Shown here: positions 1-8,367 of the stretch, piece by piece
Layout: each line of letters opens with the position of its first letter
Position numbering within the stretch: the stretch's first letter is position 1
Position numbers and translations under genes: made by a program
Notes under the pieces: generated by a model
The model's database searches: none
What the model saw: the letters and a program-made list of their open reading frames with translations, nothing else
What the model was told of the DNA's origin: nothing
From: an uncultured Lachnospiraceae bacterium
Lineage (GTDB): Bacteria > Bacillota > Clostridia > Lachnospirales > Lachnospiraceae
Length of the DNA: 64,000 nucleotides
Direction: 5' to 3'
NCBI GenBank assembly: GCA_902766825.1
Contig: CACXFB010000075.1
Coordinates: 1-64,000, forward strand

Positions 1-654
1 ACAGACAAGTCTGTAACAGAGAACACTCGTGTTTCTTACCCAATCAACCACATCAACAACATTGTTAAGCAAATATCTTCAGCACCTGCTGCAAAGAATG
101 TTATCTTCCTTTCAGCTGATGCATTTGGAGTGCTTCCTCCAGTATCTATTCTTACACCAGAGCAGACACAGTACTACTTCCTTTCAGGATTTACTGCTAA
201 GCTTGCAGGTACAGAGCGCGGAATCACAGAGCCTACCCCAACATTCTCAGCATGTTTCGGACAGGCATTCCTTGAGCTTCATCCAACAAAGTATGCAGAA
301 GAGCTTGTTAAGAAGATGAACGTAAGCGGAGCTAAGGCTTATCTTGTTAACACAGGATGGAACGGAACAGGAAAGAGAATCTCAATTAAAGATACTCGTG
401 GAATCATTGATGCAATCCTTAGCGGTGCAATCAACGAAGCTCCAACAAAGAAGATTCCTGTATTCGATTTCGAAGTTCCTACAGAGCTTCCTGGAGTTGA
501 TCCTGCAATCCTTGATCCACGTGATACATACGCAGATGCTTCACAGTGGGAAGAGAAGGCTGCAGATCTTGCTAACAGATTCATCAAGAACTTTGCTAAG
601 TATGAAGGAAATGAAGCTGGTAAGGCTTTAGTTTCAGCTGGTCCTAAGATGTAA
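1..654 (+). CDS. pckA: Phosphoenolpyruvate carboxykinase (ATP), C-terminal part
   Basis: The gene enters from the left edge in frame 1 and ends with TAA, leaving 217 C-terminal residues. ATP-type PEPCKs are about 530 residues, so roughly 60% is missing. The visible part has the strongly conserved stretches [27 protein letters not shown] and [14 protein letters not shown] of the nucleotide-binding C-terminal domain. The enzyme interconverts oxaloacetate plus ATP with PEP plus CO2 in the cytoplasm. In fermentative gut anaerobes it often runs in the carboxylating, ATP-forming direction, but direction cannot be read from sequence. The gene ends in its own strong terminator, so it is transcribed separately from the next gene. 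Confidence 0.96.
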   Translation, partial: TDKSVTENTRVSYPINHINNIVKQISSAPAAKNVIFLSADAFGVLPPVSILTPEQTQYYFLSGFTAKLAGTERGITEPTPTFSACFGQAFLELHPTKYAEELVKKMNVSGAKAYLVNTGWNGTGKRISIKDTRGIIDAILSGAINEAPTKKIPVFDFEVPTELPGVDPAILDPRDTYADASQWEEKAADLANRFIKNFAKYEGNEAGKALVSAGPKM

Positions 655-693
655 TTTGTTATCTTAGAATTTAATACTGACTAATATACATAG

Positions 694-732
694 AACTCTG
701 ACGGTCGTTATCCGACTGTCAGAGTTTTTTTT
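694..732 (+). terminator. Rho-independent terminator of pckA
   Basis: A 14-bp stem (694-707 with 713-726, one G-T wobble) has a 5-base loop and runs into eight T residues. Confidence 0.93.
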
Positions 733-818
733 ATTTTACCCTTAAAAAGTTGAGCATTTTGTCTAAATGTGTTAATATCAAAATGGTGAATAAGATAATA
801 TCAAGGAGGATATCAGAT

Positions 819-1214
819 ATGGAAATGCCGATTGAGAAAGTAAGAGAATTTTTTGCTAAAGACAGATTTGCAACACTTACCACGGGAATTAATATAGAAG
901 AGGTTTCAAAACATTATTCAATATGTACATTAAAAATTGAAGATAAACACCTTGCTGCTCTTGATCAGGTCATGGGAGGCGTAATTTATACACTGGCTGA
1001 TTTTGCTTTTGCAGTAGCAGCTAATGAGCCTACCAGTTGTGTTGTAACAGTAAACAGCAGCATTGATTACATTAATTCACCCAAGAACGATTATCTTGTA
1101 GCTGAATGCAAATGTATCAAAGATGGCAAAAGAGTTTGTTTTTATGAGACAATTGTTAATGACGGACTTGGAAATGTTGTAGCAAAAGTATCAACAAGCG
1201 GAATGCATATATAA
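819..1214 (+). CDS. Hotdog-fold thioesterase, PaaI-like
   Basis: This 131-residue protein looks like the PaaI/YbgC-type hotdog thioesterases: a short N-terminal helix, then HLAALDQVMGGVIYTLADFAFAVA, where G and D residues line the acyl-CoA pocket, then a strand giving VTVNSSIDYINS. Such enzymes hydrolyse acyl- or aryl-CoA thioesters, usually as a tetramer. The substrate cannot be inferred. I chose the ATG at 819 because AAGGAGG (803-809) sits at good spacing before it; an in-frame ATG at 750 would add 23 residues but has no ribosome-binding site. It stands alone between pckA and proA. Confidence 0.8.
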   Translation: MEMPIEKVREFFAKDRFATLTTGINIEEVSKHYSICTLKIEDKHLAALDQVMGGVIYTLADFAFAVAANEPTSCVVTVNSSIDYINSPKNDYLVAECKCIKDGKRVCFYETIVNDGLGNVVAKVSTSGMHI

Positions 1215-1284
1215 GTGTTAACAGTATTTTCACTTTTAAGATATATAATAAAAAAGTAAAGTATTTAAGGAGATAAGAATAAAT

Positions 1285-2574
1285 ATGGAAAATGTATCAA
1301 TTATGGAAGTAGCAGCAAAGATGAAGGAAGACAGCAGTGTTATGGCTGCAATGTCAATAGATAAGCGTAATGAGATTTTAGGAAAGATTAAAGTTATGCT
1401 TAACGAGAATAAAGAAGCAATTTTTGAAGCTAATAACAAAGATATTGAAGCAGCACACAGTTCAAATGTTGCTGCAGCTGTTATAAAGAGACTTAAATTT
1501 GATGAAAAGAAACTCAAAGATGTTTCTGACGGACTTGATGAACTTGTCAAGTTAGGTGATCCTGTTGGAAAATGTCAGATGTCAAGACAGTTAGATGAAG
1601 GACTCAATTTATACAGAGTAAGCTGCCCGATTGGAGTTATTGGAATTATTTTTGAGGCAAGACCGGATGCACTTGTACAGATTTCATCTTTATGTATCAA
1701 GAGTGGTAACTGTGCGGTACTTAAGGGCGGAAGCGAGACTAAGAATACCAACAGGGTACTGTTTGATATAATCTATAAGGCAGTAACAGATTGTGGTGCA
1801 CCAAAGGGATGTCTTTTCCTTGCAACAGCGCATAACGAGATAGATGAACTTTTACAGTGTAATAAGTATGTTGATCTTATTATTCCAAGAGGTTCTAACG
1901 CATTTGTATCTTACATAATGAATAATACTAAGATTCCTGTAATGGGACATGCTGACGGAATTTGTCATACATATGTGGATAAGGATGCAGATTTAGAGAA
2001 AGCAGTACGTATTGTTGTAGATGCAAAGATTCAGTACAGTGCTGCATGTAACGCAACAGAGACACTTCTTGTCGAAAGAAGTATTGCACCTAAGTTTCTT
2101 CCGATGGCGAAAAAGGCACTTGAAGAAAACGGTGTTAAATTAAGAGGTAACAAGGAGTGTATGGATTATATTTCATGTGAACAGATGGAAGATGATGAGT
2201 ACAATACAGAATACCTCAATCTTACTATATCTGTTAAGCTCGTCGATAACGTTGATGAAGCAATTGAACATATTAATCATTTTGGTTCACATCATACCGA
2301 TTGTATTGTTACGGAAAATAAGCAGACAGCAAAGATATTTATGGATATGGTTGATTCGGCAGGAGTTTATCAGAATTGTTCAACAAGATTTGCTGATGGT
2401 TTCAGATATGGATTTGGTGCAGAAGTGGGTATAAGCACAAGCAAAATTCATGCAAGAGGTCCTGTAGGTCTTGAAGGTCTTGTTACCTATAAGTATAAGT
2501 TGTTCGGAGATGGTCATATTGTAGCAGATTACGCAAGCGGCGTAAGAAAATTTAATTTTAAAGAATTGAACTAG
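1285..2574 (+). CDS. proA: Gamma-glutamyl phosphate reductase
   Basis: A 429-residue protein of normal family length that reduces gamma-glutamyl phosphate to glutamate semialdehyde with NADPH, the second step of proline synthesis. It belongs to the aldehyde dehydrogenase superfamily. Cys255 in the motif SAACNATET is the expected catalytic thiol. GVIGIIFEARPDA and LKGGSE match the ProA signatures. The start at 1285 follows AAGGAG. proB (glutamate 5-kinase), normally the partner, is not in the window. The next gene (relQ-like) follows after only 17 bases, so proA, the alarmone synthetase and the two-component pair could share one transcript. Confidence 0.96.
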   Translation: MENVSIMEVAAKMKEDSSVMAAMSIDKRNEILGKIKVMLNENKEAIFEANNKDIEAAHSSNVAAAVIKRLKFDEKKLKDVSDGLDELVKLGDPVGKCQMSRQLDEGLNLYRVSCPIGVIGIIFEARPDALVQISSLCIKSGNCAVLKGGSETKNTNRVLFDIIYKAVTDCGAPKGCLFLATAHNEIDELLQCNKYVDLIIPRGSNAFVSYIMNNTKIPVMGHADGICHTYVDKDADLEKAVRIVVDAKIQYSAACNATETLLVERSIAPKFLPMAKKALEENGVKLRGNKECMDYISCEQMEDDEYNTEYLNLTISVKLVDNVDEAIEHINHFGSHHTDCIVTENKQTAKIFMDMVDSAGVYQNCSTRFADGFRYGFGAEVGISTSKIHARGPVGLEGLVTYKYKLFGDGHIVADYASGVRKFNFKELN

Positions 2575-2591
2575 TATTGGAGTGTAGGTTT

Positions 2592-3203
2592 ATGGAGAGT
2601 TTAGAAGATTTTTATAAAGATTCTCTTGTTATTCTTGAAAGCGTGGAGAAGGAACTTTTACTTAGAATTGATTTGTTAAGGCACTACTATGTGTTATCAG
2701 GACATACCGATCCGGTAGAGCATTGCAAATCACGAATAAAGACACCATACAGCATGAAGGAAAAGCTCAAAAGAAAAGGCCTCGAACAGACTGTAGAAGT
2801 GGCGCTTAGTGAAGTTTACGATGCTGTTGGGATAAGAATTGTATGTCAGTTTGTTGATGATGTATATCAGATGGTGGAGCTTTTAAAAAAGCAGGATGAT
2901 ATAAAGATAATTAACGAAAAAGATTATATTGCTAATCCTAAGGATAACGGATACAGAAGTTACCATGTTATTGTCAGCATTCCAATTCATTTATCTGATT
3001 TCACAAAAGAAATGTATGCCGAGATTCAGATAAGAACAATTGCCATGGATTCATGGGCTGCGCTTGAACATGAACTTCGTTATAAGCATACAATTCCGAA
3101 TGCAAAAATGCTTGCAAAAGAGTTAAAAAGATGCGCTGATGAAATTGCTTCGACGGATCTTACACTGCAGACTATAAGGAATGTAATTATTGAATCCGAA
3201 TAA
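2592..3203 (+). CDS. relQ: Small alarmone synthetase, RelQ/YjbM-like (p)ppGpp synthetase
   Basis: A 203-residue protein made only of the RelA/SpoT synthetase domain, with no HD hydrolase, TGS or ACT domain. It therefore fits the single-domain small alarmone synthetases that transfer pyrophosphate from ATP to GTP or GDP. Visible motifs: SRIKTPYSMKEKLKRKG (substrate loop), YDAVGIRIVCQFVDD, KDYIANPKDNGYRSYH (about residues 112-127) and EIQIRTIAMDSWAALEH (about 143-159, containing the conserved glutamate). The ATG at 2592 is preferred over an in-frame TTG at 2577 because GGAGTG (2579-2584) lies just upstream. It sits between proA and a two-component system, with 15 bases to the regulator gene, so co-transcription is likely. 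Confidence 0.88.
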   Translation: MESLEDFYKDSLVILESVEKELLLRIDLLRHYYVLSGHTDPVEHCKSRIKTPYSMKEKLKRKGLEQTVEVALSEVYDAVGIRIVCQFVDDVYQMVELLKKQDDIKIINEKDYIANPKDNGYRSYHVIVSIPIHLSDFTKEMYAEIQIRTIAMDSWAALEHELRYKHTIPNAKMLAKELKRCADEIASTDLTLQTIRNVIIESE

Positions 3204-3218
3204 AGGTGGTACAACATA

Positions 3219-3896
3219 ATGAAATTGTTACTTGCAGAAGATCAGAAAGAATTGTCTAATGCCCTTGTACAGATTCTTAAAATTAAAGGTTTTGAGACTG
3301 ATGCCGTATACGACGGGCAGGAAGCTTATGAACATTGCAAGAAGAATGTTTATAACGGTATTATACTTGATATAATGATGCCTAAAATGGACGGAATACA
3401 GGTTCTTAAGAATATAAGGGAAGAAAATATACATACACCTGTGCTTATGCTTACTGCAAAAGCTGATGTAGAAGACAGAATCAACGGGCTTAACATGGGA
3501 GCTGATGATTATCTTGCAAAACCTTTTAACATGCAGGAACTTATTGCAAGAATTAATGCAATGATAAGAAGTAAGAATGAATATCTTCCTAATGAATTTA
3601 ATCTTGGTAATACAATTTTTGATACCGGACAAAGAAGTCTTATGGTAGGGAGTAATTCACTTATCCTTGCAGGTAAGGAAGCAGGACTACTGACGTTGCT
3701 TCTTTCAAATGCCGGAAGACTTATGACACCAGCTCAGATAATAGAAAATCTTTGGGCAGGGGAGGATGAGGATAATTCAGTGTCTGAAATGGAACTTAAC
3801 ATTTCGTATCTGAAAAGCAAATTAAAATCAGTTAAATCAAATCTTGTAATTACAAAAGATGAAACGGGAATAAGTATAGATGTGTTAGAAGATTAG
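3219..3896 (+). CDS. OmpR-type response regulator
   Basis: A 225-residue two-domain response regulator. The receiver domain (about 1-118) has the acidic pair near residue 7, phospho-acceptor Asp51 in GIILDIMMPKMDG, the conserved Thr in MLTAKADVEDRI and Lys in YLAKPF. The C-terminal half (about 128-222) looks like an OmpR winged helix but is divergent and short in its recognition region. It pairs with the histidine kinase 13 bases downstream and probably regulates transcription. The signal and targets are unknown. An RBS (AAAGGTGG) precedes the start. Confidence 0.9.
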   Translation: MKLLLAEDQKELSNALVQILKIKGFETDAVYDGQEAYEHCKKNVYNGIILDIMMPKMDGIQVLKNIREENIHTPVLMLTAKADVEDRINGLNMGADDYLAKPFNMQELIARINAMIRSKNEYLPNEFNLGNTIFDTGQRSLMVGSNSLILAGKEAGLLTLLLSNAGRLMTPAQIIENLWAGEDEDNSVSEMELNISYLKSKLKSVKSNLVITKDETGISIDVLED

Positions 3897-3909
3897 AGGA
3901 GAGATTTTT

Positions 3910-5157
3910 ATGGCGGAAAATTTAAAAAGAAAATTTATTCTTGTCGTAATGCTTTGCTTTACAATAATACTTACTTTAGTTGTCGGATTTATTAACGGCA
4001 CTGCCAGAATCCAGATGAAGGAAAGATATACTCAGATTCTTGAGTTGTTAATTGAAAATGAAGGCAAGTTCCCTGAAGTAAACAAAAGGGATTCCCAAGC
4101 AAAATTTGATTTCAATCCGATATATGATTTTGACCTTACGCAGGAGTCAGAATATGAGATAAGATATTTCGTTGTTTATCTTGATAAGAATAAAAAAATT
4201 AAAAGTATTGATACCGAGCATATAACAGCTGTAAGTGTAAACAATGCAAGAAGTTATGCTGAACAAGTACTTGAAGACAAAAAGAATGAAGGAAGTATTG
4301 ATTATTTCAGATATTTGATAGGAGATACATCTGATGGATATTTAATTGCGTTTGCGGATACTTATCAAAGCATGCAAAACATTAATTCACTTTCTCTATC
4401 ATCGATATATTTTTCAATTCTTTTGTTAATATTTATGTTGCTTTTACTTATTCTTTTCTCAGAAAAAGTAATAAGACCTGTAGTTGATAACATTAATAAA
4501 CAAAAGAGATTTATTACAGATGCCGGCCATGAGCTTAAGACTCCTTTAGCTGTTATATCTGCTGATACAGATGTTATCGAACTAACTCACGGAAGTGATG
4601 ACTGGACAAAGAGCATTAAGAGCCAGATTGTTAAGTTAAATGAACTTATTAATCATATGCTTTATCTGTCTAAGATGGAAGAGGGAGAGCAGCTTGTTTT
4701 TGAATCATTTGATTTAACTGCATTGTCAAAAAGAGTTGTGGAACGTCTTGAGCCGCTTGTTGTCAGAAAGAATTCCAAGCTTACAACAGATATTAAAGAT
4801 AATATTGTTTTTTACGGTGATGAAAAAGGTATTGAACAGCTTATATCGGTTCTTGTAGATAATGCGGCAAAGTATTGTAAGGATGAAGGCGAGATTTCTG
4901 TAGCCATCTATAAAGCCGGACGAAAGATTCATATTGAAGTCAGAAATTCAGGACATCTTGATGATGAAAAGAATTCCTCAAGATTGTTTGATAGATTTTA
5001 CAGACCTGATAAATCAAGAAACAGTGAGACCGGTGGCCATGGCATCGGCTTATCTATAGCAAGAGCCATAACCACATCTCATAAAGGCACAATCAGTGCC
5101 AGAAATGAAGGAACAGATAAAGTATTATTTAATGTTATTCTTCCTTCGAAAGATTGA
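3910..5157 (+). CDS. Membrane sensor histidine kinase
   Basis: A 415-residue kinase. There is a transmembrane helix at about 9-29, an extracellular sensor region of about 130 residues with no family I recognise, and a second membrane helix at about 164-186. A HisKA domain follows, with the phosphorylatable His207 in DAGHELKTPLAV, then a HATPase domain with the N-box LVDNAAKYC (Asn318) and the G-box GGHGIGLSIA. It phosphorylates the upstream OmpR-type regulator. Its last 23 bases overlap the 3' end of trpF on the other strand, with no room for a conventional terminator between them. Confidence 0.93.
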   Translation: MAENLKRKFILVVMLCFTIILTLVVGFINGTARIQMKERYTQILELLIENEGKFPEVNKRDSQAKFDFNPIYDFDLTQESEYEIRYFVVYLDKNKKIKSIDTEHITAVSVNNARSYAEQVLEDKKNEGSIDYFRYLIGDTSDGYLIAFADTYQSMQNINSLSLSSIYFSILLLIFMLLLLILFSEKVIRPVVDNINKQKRFITDAGHELKTPLAVISADTDVIELTHGSDDWTKSIKSQIVKLNELINHMLYLSKMEEGEQLVFESFDLTALSKRVVERLEPLVVRKNSKLTTDIKDNIVFYGDEKGIEQLISVLVDNAAKYCKDEGEISVAIYKAGRKIHIEVRNSGHLDDEKNSSRLFDRFYRPDKSRNSETGGHGIGLSIARAITTSHKGTISARNEGTDKVLFNVILPSKD

Positions 5158-5752
5158 TAACCGATTCGCAAAATGTTTTGATTTTAAGTGGGTCTTTGCC
5201 AGGTCGGTCATTGTATTCAACACCTGATGATACATCCACAACATCAGGTTTAAATACACCGGCAATTTCACTTACGTTCTCAGGACTTAGACCACCGGCA
5301 AGAAAGACAGTTTTATTAGTCTTTGGAATACGGGACAGGACACTAAGGTCAAAGGTTTTGCCACTGCCCGGAATTGCAGCATCAAACACGAAGCCTTTTA
5401 CACAATCTATATCCTTGTATATATTAAACTCATTAAGATCCCTTATGTTAAACGCTTTAATGACAGGGGTCTTAATTTTTTTAAGAAGATCTTTCTCAAT
5501 AGAGCCATGAATCTGTACGTAATCAAAATCAAGTGAATCTATAAGGTTAATTTCTTCTAAAGAAGGAGAGACACAAACAGCAACTTTTTTGATGTTTTCA
5601 TTAAGATTTGAGGCAATCTCTTTTGCTTTATCGATAGTTATATTTCTTTTGCTTTTAGGACAAAATAATACAAAGCCGGCGTAATCGGCATTGTTTTCGG
5701 TAAGATATGTAGCTTCAATAGGTGAAGTAAGTCCGCATATTTTTATTTTCAT
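5135..5752 (-). CDS. trpF: Phosphoribosylanthranilate isomerase
   Basis: A 205-residue TIM-barrel enzyme that converts N-(5'-phosphoribosyl)anthranilate to CdRP in tryptophan synthesis. Recognised by KIKICGLTSPIEA at the N-terminus (catalytic Cys), YVQIHG, FLAGGLSPENV and the terminal VDVSSGVE phosphate-binding motif. I start it at 5752 because GGAGGAA lies just upstream; a longer reading to 5785 adds 11 residues without support. No other trp gene is in the window, so it is a detached member of the pathway. It converges with, and overlaps, the histidine kinase gene by 23 bases. Confidence 0.94.
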   Translation of the reverse strand: MKIKICGLTSPIEATYLTENNADYAGFVLFCPKSKRNITIDKAKEIASNLNENIKKVAVCVSPSLEEINLIDSLDFDYVQIHGSIEKDLLKKIKTPVIKAFNIRDLNEFNIYKDIDCVKGFVFDAAIPGSGKTFDLSVLSRIPKTNKTVFLAGGLSPENVSEIAGVFKPDVVDVSSGVEYNDRPGKDPLKIKTFCESVINLSKEE

Positions 5753-5843
5753 AATGTTGTTTCCTCCGCTAAATGGTAGTCTCATTTAATTATATAAAAG
5801 AATTATTTTTTATGAAACAGTTAAATAGAAAATAATTGATTAG

Positions 5844-5872
5844 TTGACTAAAACGATATGAAATAATATAAT
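5844..5872 (+). promoter_or_regulatory. Sigma-A-type promoter of sufCB
   Basis: TTGACT (5844-5849), a 17-base spacer, then a perfect TATAAT (5867-5872), 39 bases before the sufC start and divergent from trpF. Confidence 0.85.
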
Positions 5873-5910
5873 TTTGCATGTACGTATTTAATATACAAGT
5901 GGAGGATATC

Positions 5911-6642
5911 ATGCTTGAACTTAAAAACATTTCATTTCATGTAGATGATGAACATGGAGATAAAGAGATAATCAAAGATTTAAGCCTTAAAATTGATGAC
6001 GGTAAATTTGTTGTTATTACCGGACCTAACGGTGGAGGAAAGTCAACTCTTGCAAAGCTTATTTGCGGTATAGAGACACCGACAGGCGGAAGCATTTTGC
6101 TTGATAATGAAGATATAACTGGTATGTCTGTAACACAGCGTGCCAATGCAGGAATCAGTTATGCATTTCAGCAGCCTGTAAGGTTTAAAGGTATAAAAGT
6201 GTATGATTTGTTAAAGATTGCAACAGGAACTAACATTTCCATTGCAGATGCCTGCAATTATCTTTCAGAGGTTGGACTTTGTGCAAAAGATTATATTAAC
6301 AGAGAAGTTAACGCATCTCTTTCCGGAGGAGAATTAAAGCGAATAGAGATAGCTACAATAATTGCGAGAAATACCAAACTATCTGTTTTTGATGAGCCGG
6401 AAGCAGGAATAGATTTATGGAGCTTCCAGAATCTTATAAGCGTATTTGAAAAAATGCAGGAGAATAATTCTAATAGAACAATTCTTGTTATATCACATCA
6501 GGAGAGAATTCTTAATATTGCTGATGAGATTATAGTATTAAAGGATGGAGCAGTTGATAAAATTGGATCTAAGGATGAGATACTTCCTACATTACTTGGA
6601 ACAGCTTCAGCAAGACCATCTTGTAGCAGAATTAATGTTTAA
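5911..6642 (+). CDS. sufC: SufC-type ABC ATPase for Fe-S cluster assembly
   Basis: A 243-residue soluble ABC ATPase. The Walker A motif GPNGGGKST is near residue 38, the signature LSGGELKRIEIA near 138, and Walker B is VFDEPEAGIDLWSF near 160. The DEPEAG box and the KR-E signature neighbourhood are typical of SufC rather than importer ATPases. SufC binds SufB/SufD scaffold subunits and drives their rearrangement during Fe-S cluster assembly. I use the ATG at 5911 because GGAGG precedes it directly; an upstream ATG at 5878 overlaps the promoter region. It is followed after 23 bases by a single short SufB-like gene. Confidence 0.92.
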   Translation: MLELKNISFHVDDEHGDKEIIKDLSLKIDDGKFVVITGPNGGGKSTLAKLICGIETPTGGSILLDNEDITGMSVTQRANAGISYAFQQPVRFKGIKVYDLLKIATGTNISIADACNYLSEVGLCAKDYINREVNASLSGGELKRIEIATIIARNTKLSVFDEPEAGIDLWSFQNLISVFEKMQENNSNRTILVISHQERILNIADEIIVLKDGAVDKIGSKDEILPTLLGTASARPSCSRINV

Positions 6643-6665
6643 AGCAATGAATAAGGAGAAAAATT

Positions 6666-7586
6666 ATGCTTGATGAGATTCAAAAGAGTATATTGGCAGA
6701 AGTTGCAGATCTTCACGGAGTGCCGATGGGAGCTTATAACATAAGAGCTAACGGACAGCTTGATTCAAGAAATACAACTGCTAATATTGATATAGTAACA
6801 AAGACAGATGTTAGTGGAATTGACATTAAGGTTAAGGACAATACAAAAAATGAAAGCGTTCATATACCTGTTGTTTTAAGCAAAAGCGGCTTAAAAGAAG
6901 TTGTTTATAATGATTTTTATATCGGCGATAACTGCGATATAGTTATTGTTGCAGGATGCGGTATTGATAATTGCGGAACAGGTGATTCGCAGCATGACGG
7001 TGTTCACAGATTCTTTATAGGCAAGAACTCAAAAGTGAAATATGTTGAAAAACATTACGGACAGGGTGACGGAACCGGAAAGAGAATATTAAATCCTCAA
7101 ACAGAAGCGTATCTCGGAGAAGACAGTTATATGGAGATGGAGATGGTGCAGATAAAAGGAGTTGACTCCACTGTAAGAAATACCATCTCTAAACTTGATA
7201 AGGGTGCAAAGCTTATTGTAAGAGAAAGGCTTATGACACACGGAGACCAGACAGCTGTCAGTGCATATACCGTTGAACTTAATGGGGAAGGCTCAAGTGC
7301 GGATGTTGTTTCGCGTTCTGTTGCAAAAAATAACTCATATCAGAAGTTTGATTCAAAAATTATTGGTAATAATGCATGTAGCGGACACACCGAATGTGAT
7401 GCTATAATAATGGATGATGCAAAGATTCTTGCAGTTCCTGGTCTTGAGGCCAACAATATAGATGCTGCACTTGTACATGAGGCTGCTATAGGTAAGATAG
7501 CAGGAGAGCAGATTACAAAACTTATGACTCTTGGACTAACTGAGGAAGAAGCAACTGACAGAATAATCAGTGGATTTTTGAAGTAG
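6666..7586 (+). CDS. sufB: Short SufB/SufD-family scaffold protein
   Basis: A 306-residue member of the SufB/SufD family, clearly shorter than canonical SufB (about 470) or SufD (about 420). It keeps the central beta-helix and C-terminal helical domain but lacks most of the N-terminal region. Visible landmarks: HGVHRFFIG, a Cys in GHTECDAIIMDD (about residue 243, where SufB has its cluster-assembly cysteine), His271 in VHEAAIGKI, and the terminal GLTEEEATDRIISGFL. With only one SufB/D gene and no sufS, sufU or sufD nearby, a homodimer with SufC (SufB2C2) is the simplest model. Calling it SufB rather than SufD rests mainly on the cysteine. Confidence 0.88.
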   Translation: MLDEIQKSILAEVADLHGVPMGAYNIRANGQLDSRNTTANIDIVTKTDVSGIDIKVKDNTKNESVHIPVVLSKSGLKEVVYNDFYIGDNCDIVIVAGCGIDNCGTGDSQHDGVHRFFIGKNSKVKYVEKHYGQGDGTGKRILNPQTEAYLGEDSYMEMEMVQIKGVDSTVRNTISKLDKGAKLIVRERLMTHGDQTAVSAYTVELNGEGSSADVVSRSVAKNNSYQKFDSKIIGNNACSGHTECDAIIMDDAKILAVPGLEANNIDAALVHEAAIGKIAGEQITKLMTLGLTEEEATDRIISGFLK

Positions 7587-7618
7587 TTTATTAATCCCGA
7601 TGAAGGAGGAAGAACACG

Positions 7619-8221
7619 ATGATAAAACAGACGATTATTGCTATTGGTCGTGAATATGGCACAGGTGGTCATGAGATTGCAAGAAAGCTTGCAGCAAAGC
7701 TTGAATATAATTTTTATGACAGAGATATGCTTGAACAGATATCCAAATCAAAAAATATGGATTTGAAAGAATGGGTTGCTTACGAAAAGAAAGTATCCAA
7801 TCCGTTAATTTCAAAGACGGCTCTTGATTTTTCAAACACAATGGATGATATACTTGCGCAGATGGAATTTGATTTCATCAGGGAAAAAGCTATGTCGGGT
7901 GAATCCTTTGTAATTGTCGGAAGATGTGCTGAATCGGTTCTTAGAGGTAATGACAATCTTGTATCGGTATTTTTACTTGGAGATGATGCATTCAGAATCA
8001 GTAACGTAACCAAAAGATTTGATATATCTGATTCAGATGCCATTGCAAAGATAAGAAGACATGATATGTCAAGAAAGAAATATCATAATAAGTATTCGAA
8101 GTATAACTGGGGAGATTCAAGATCATATGATCTTACAATGAATATAAGCAGACTCACGCAGGAACAGGTGATTGAGACAATTATCAATTACATCAGGTTC
8201 AGGGAAAACAGTAATAATTAA
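7619..8221 (+). CDS. Cytidylate kinase-like family protein
   Basis: A 200-residue P-loop protein of the cytidylate-kinase-like family common in Clostridia. The N-terminus IIAIGREYGTGGHEIARKLA has the GREYGSGG-type nucleotide loop (about residues 9-19), followed by YDRDML. A central VIVGRCAES and the late segment RHDMSRKKYHNKYSKYNW form the lid-like and substrate regions. Genuine CMP kinases (Cmk) differ in the P-loop, so the phosphoryl acceptor is unknown. It follows sufB by 32 bases with a strong RBS and ends at a strong terminator, so it probably shares the suf transcript. Confidence 0.82.
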   Translation: MIKQTIIAIGREYGTGGHEIARKLAAKLEYNFYDRDMLEQISKSKNMDLKEWVAYEKKVSNPLISKTALDFSNTMDDILAQMEFDFIREKAMSGESFVIVGRCAESVLRGNDNLVSVFLLGDDAFRISNVTKRFDISDSDAIAKIRRHDMSRKKYHNKYSKYNWGDSRSYDLTMNISRLTQEQVIETIINYIRFRENSNN

Positions 8222-8249
8222 TATGGCGATGTCATTGAAAGACTTATAC

Positions 8250-8293
8250 AAGGTGGTATAAAATCTTTTTTATACTGCCTTTTTTGTTTTTTT
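8250..8293 (+). terminator. Terminator of the suf/cytidylate-kinase-like transcript
   Basis: A stem from 8250 to 8281 (AAGGTGGTATA with TATACTGCCTT, two G-T wobbles) runs into a T-rich tail to 8293. It separates this unit from the ATP synthase operon. Confidence 0.88.
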
Positions 8294-8367
8294 ACTTGCA
8301 TTTATGATAAATTAGAGTATATTTATCAATGAATCAACAAAAGGTATAAGTAGAAAAGGAGGACAAC

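Noticed and set aside
1236..1550. 104-codon minus-strand frame over the start of proA
   Set aside because: Low-complexity Ser/Leu/Ile shadow of proA; no RBS and no family resemblance.
5154..5510. 118-codon plus-strand frame opposite trpF
   Set aside because: trpF carries all family motifs on the minus strand.
8250..8293. T-box-like GGTGGTA element before the ATP synthase operon
   Set aside because: The sequence is the left arm of a strong terminator with a T tract; no T-box specifier stem or conserved antiterminator bulge is seen.
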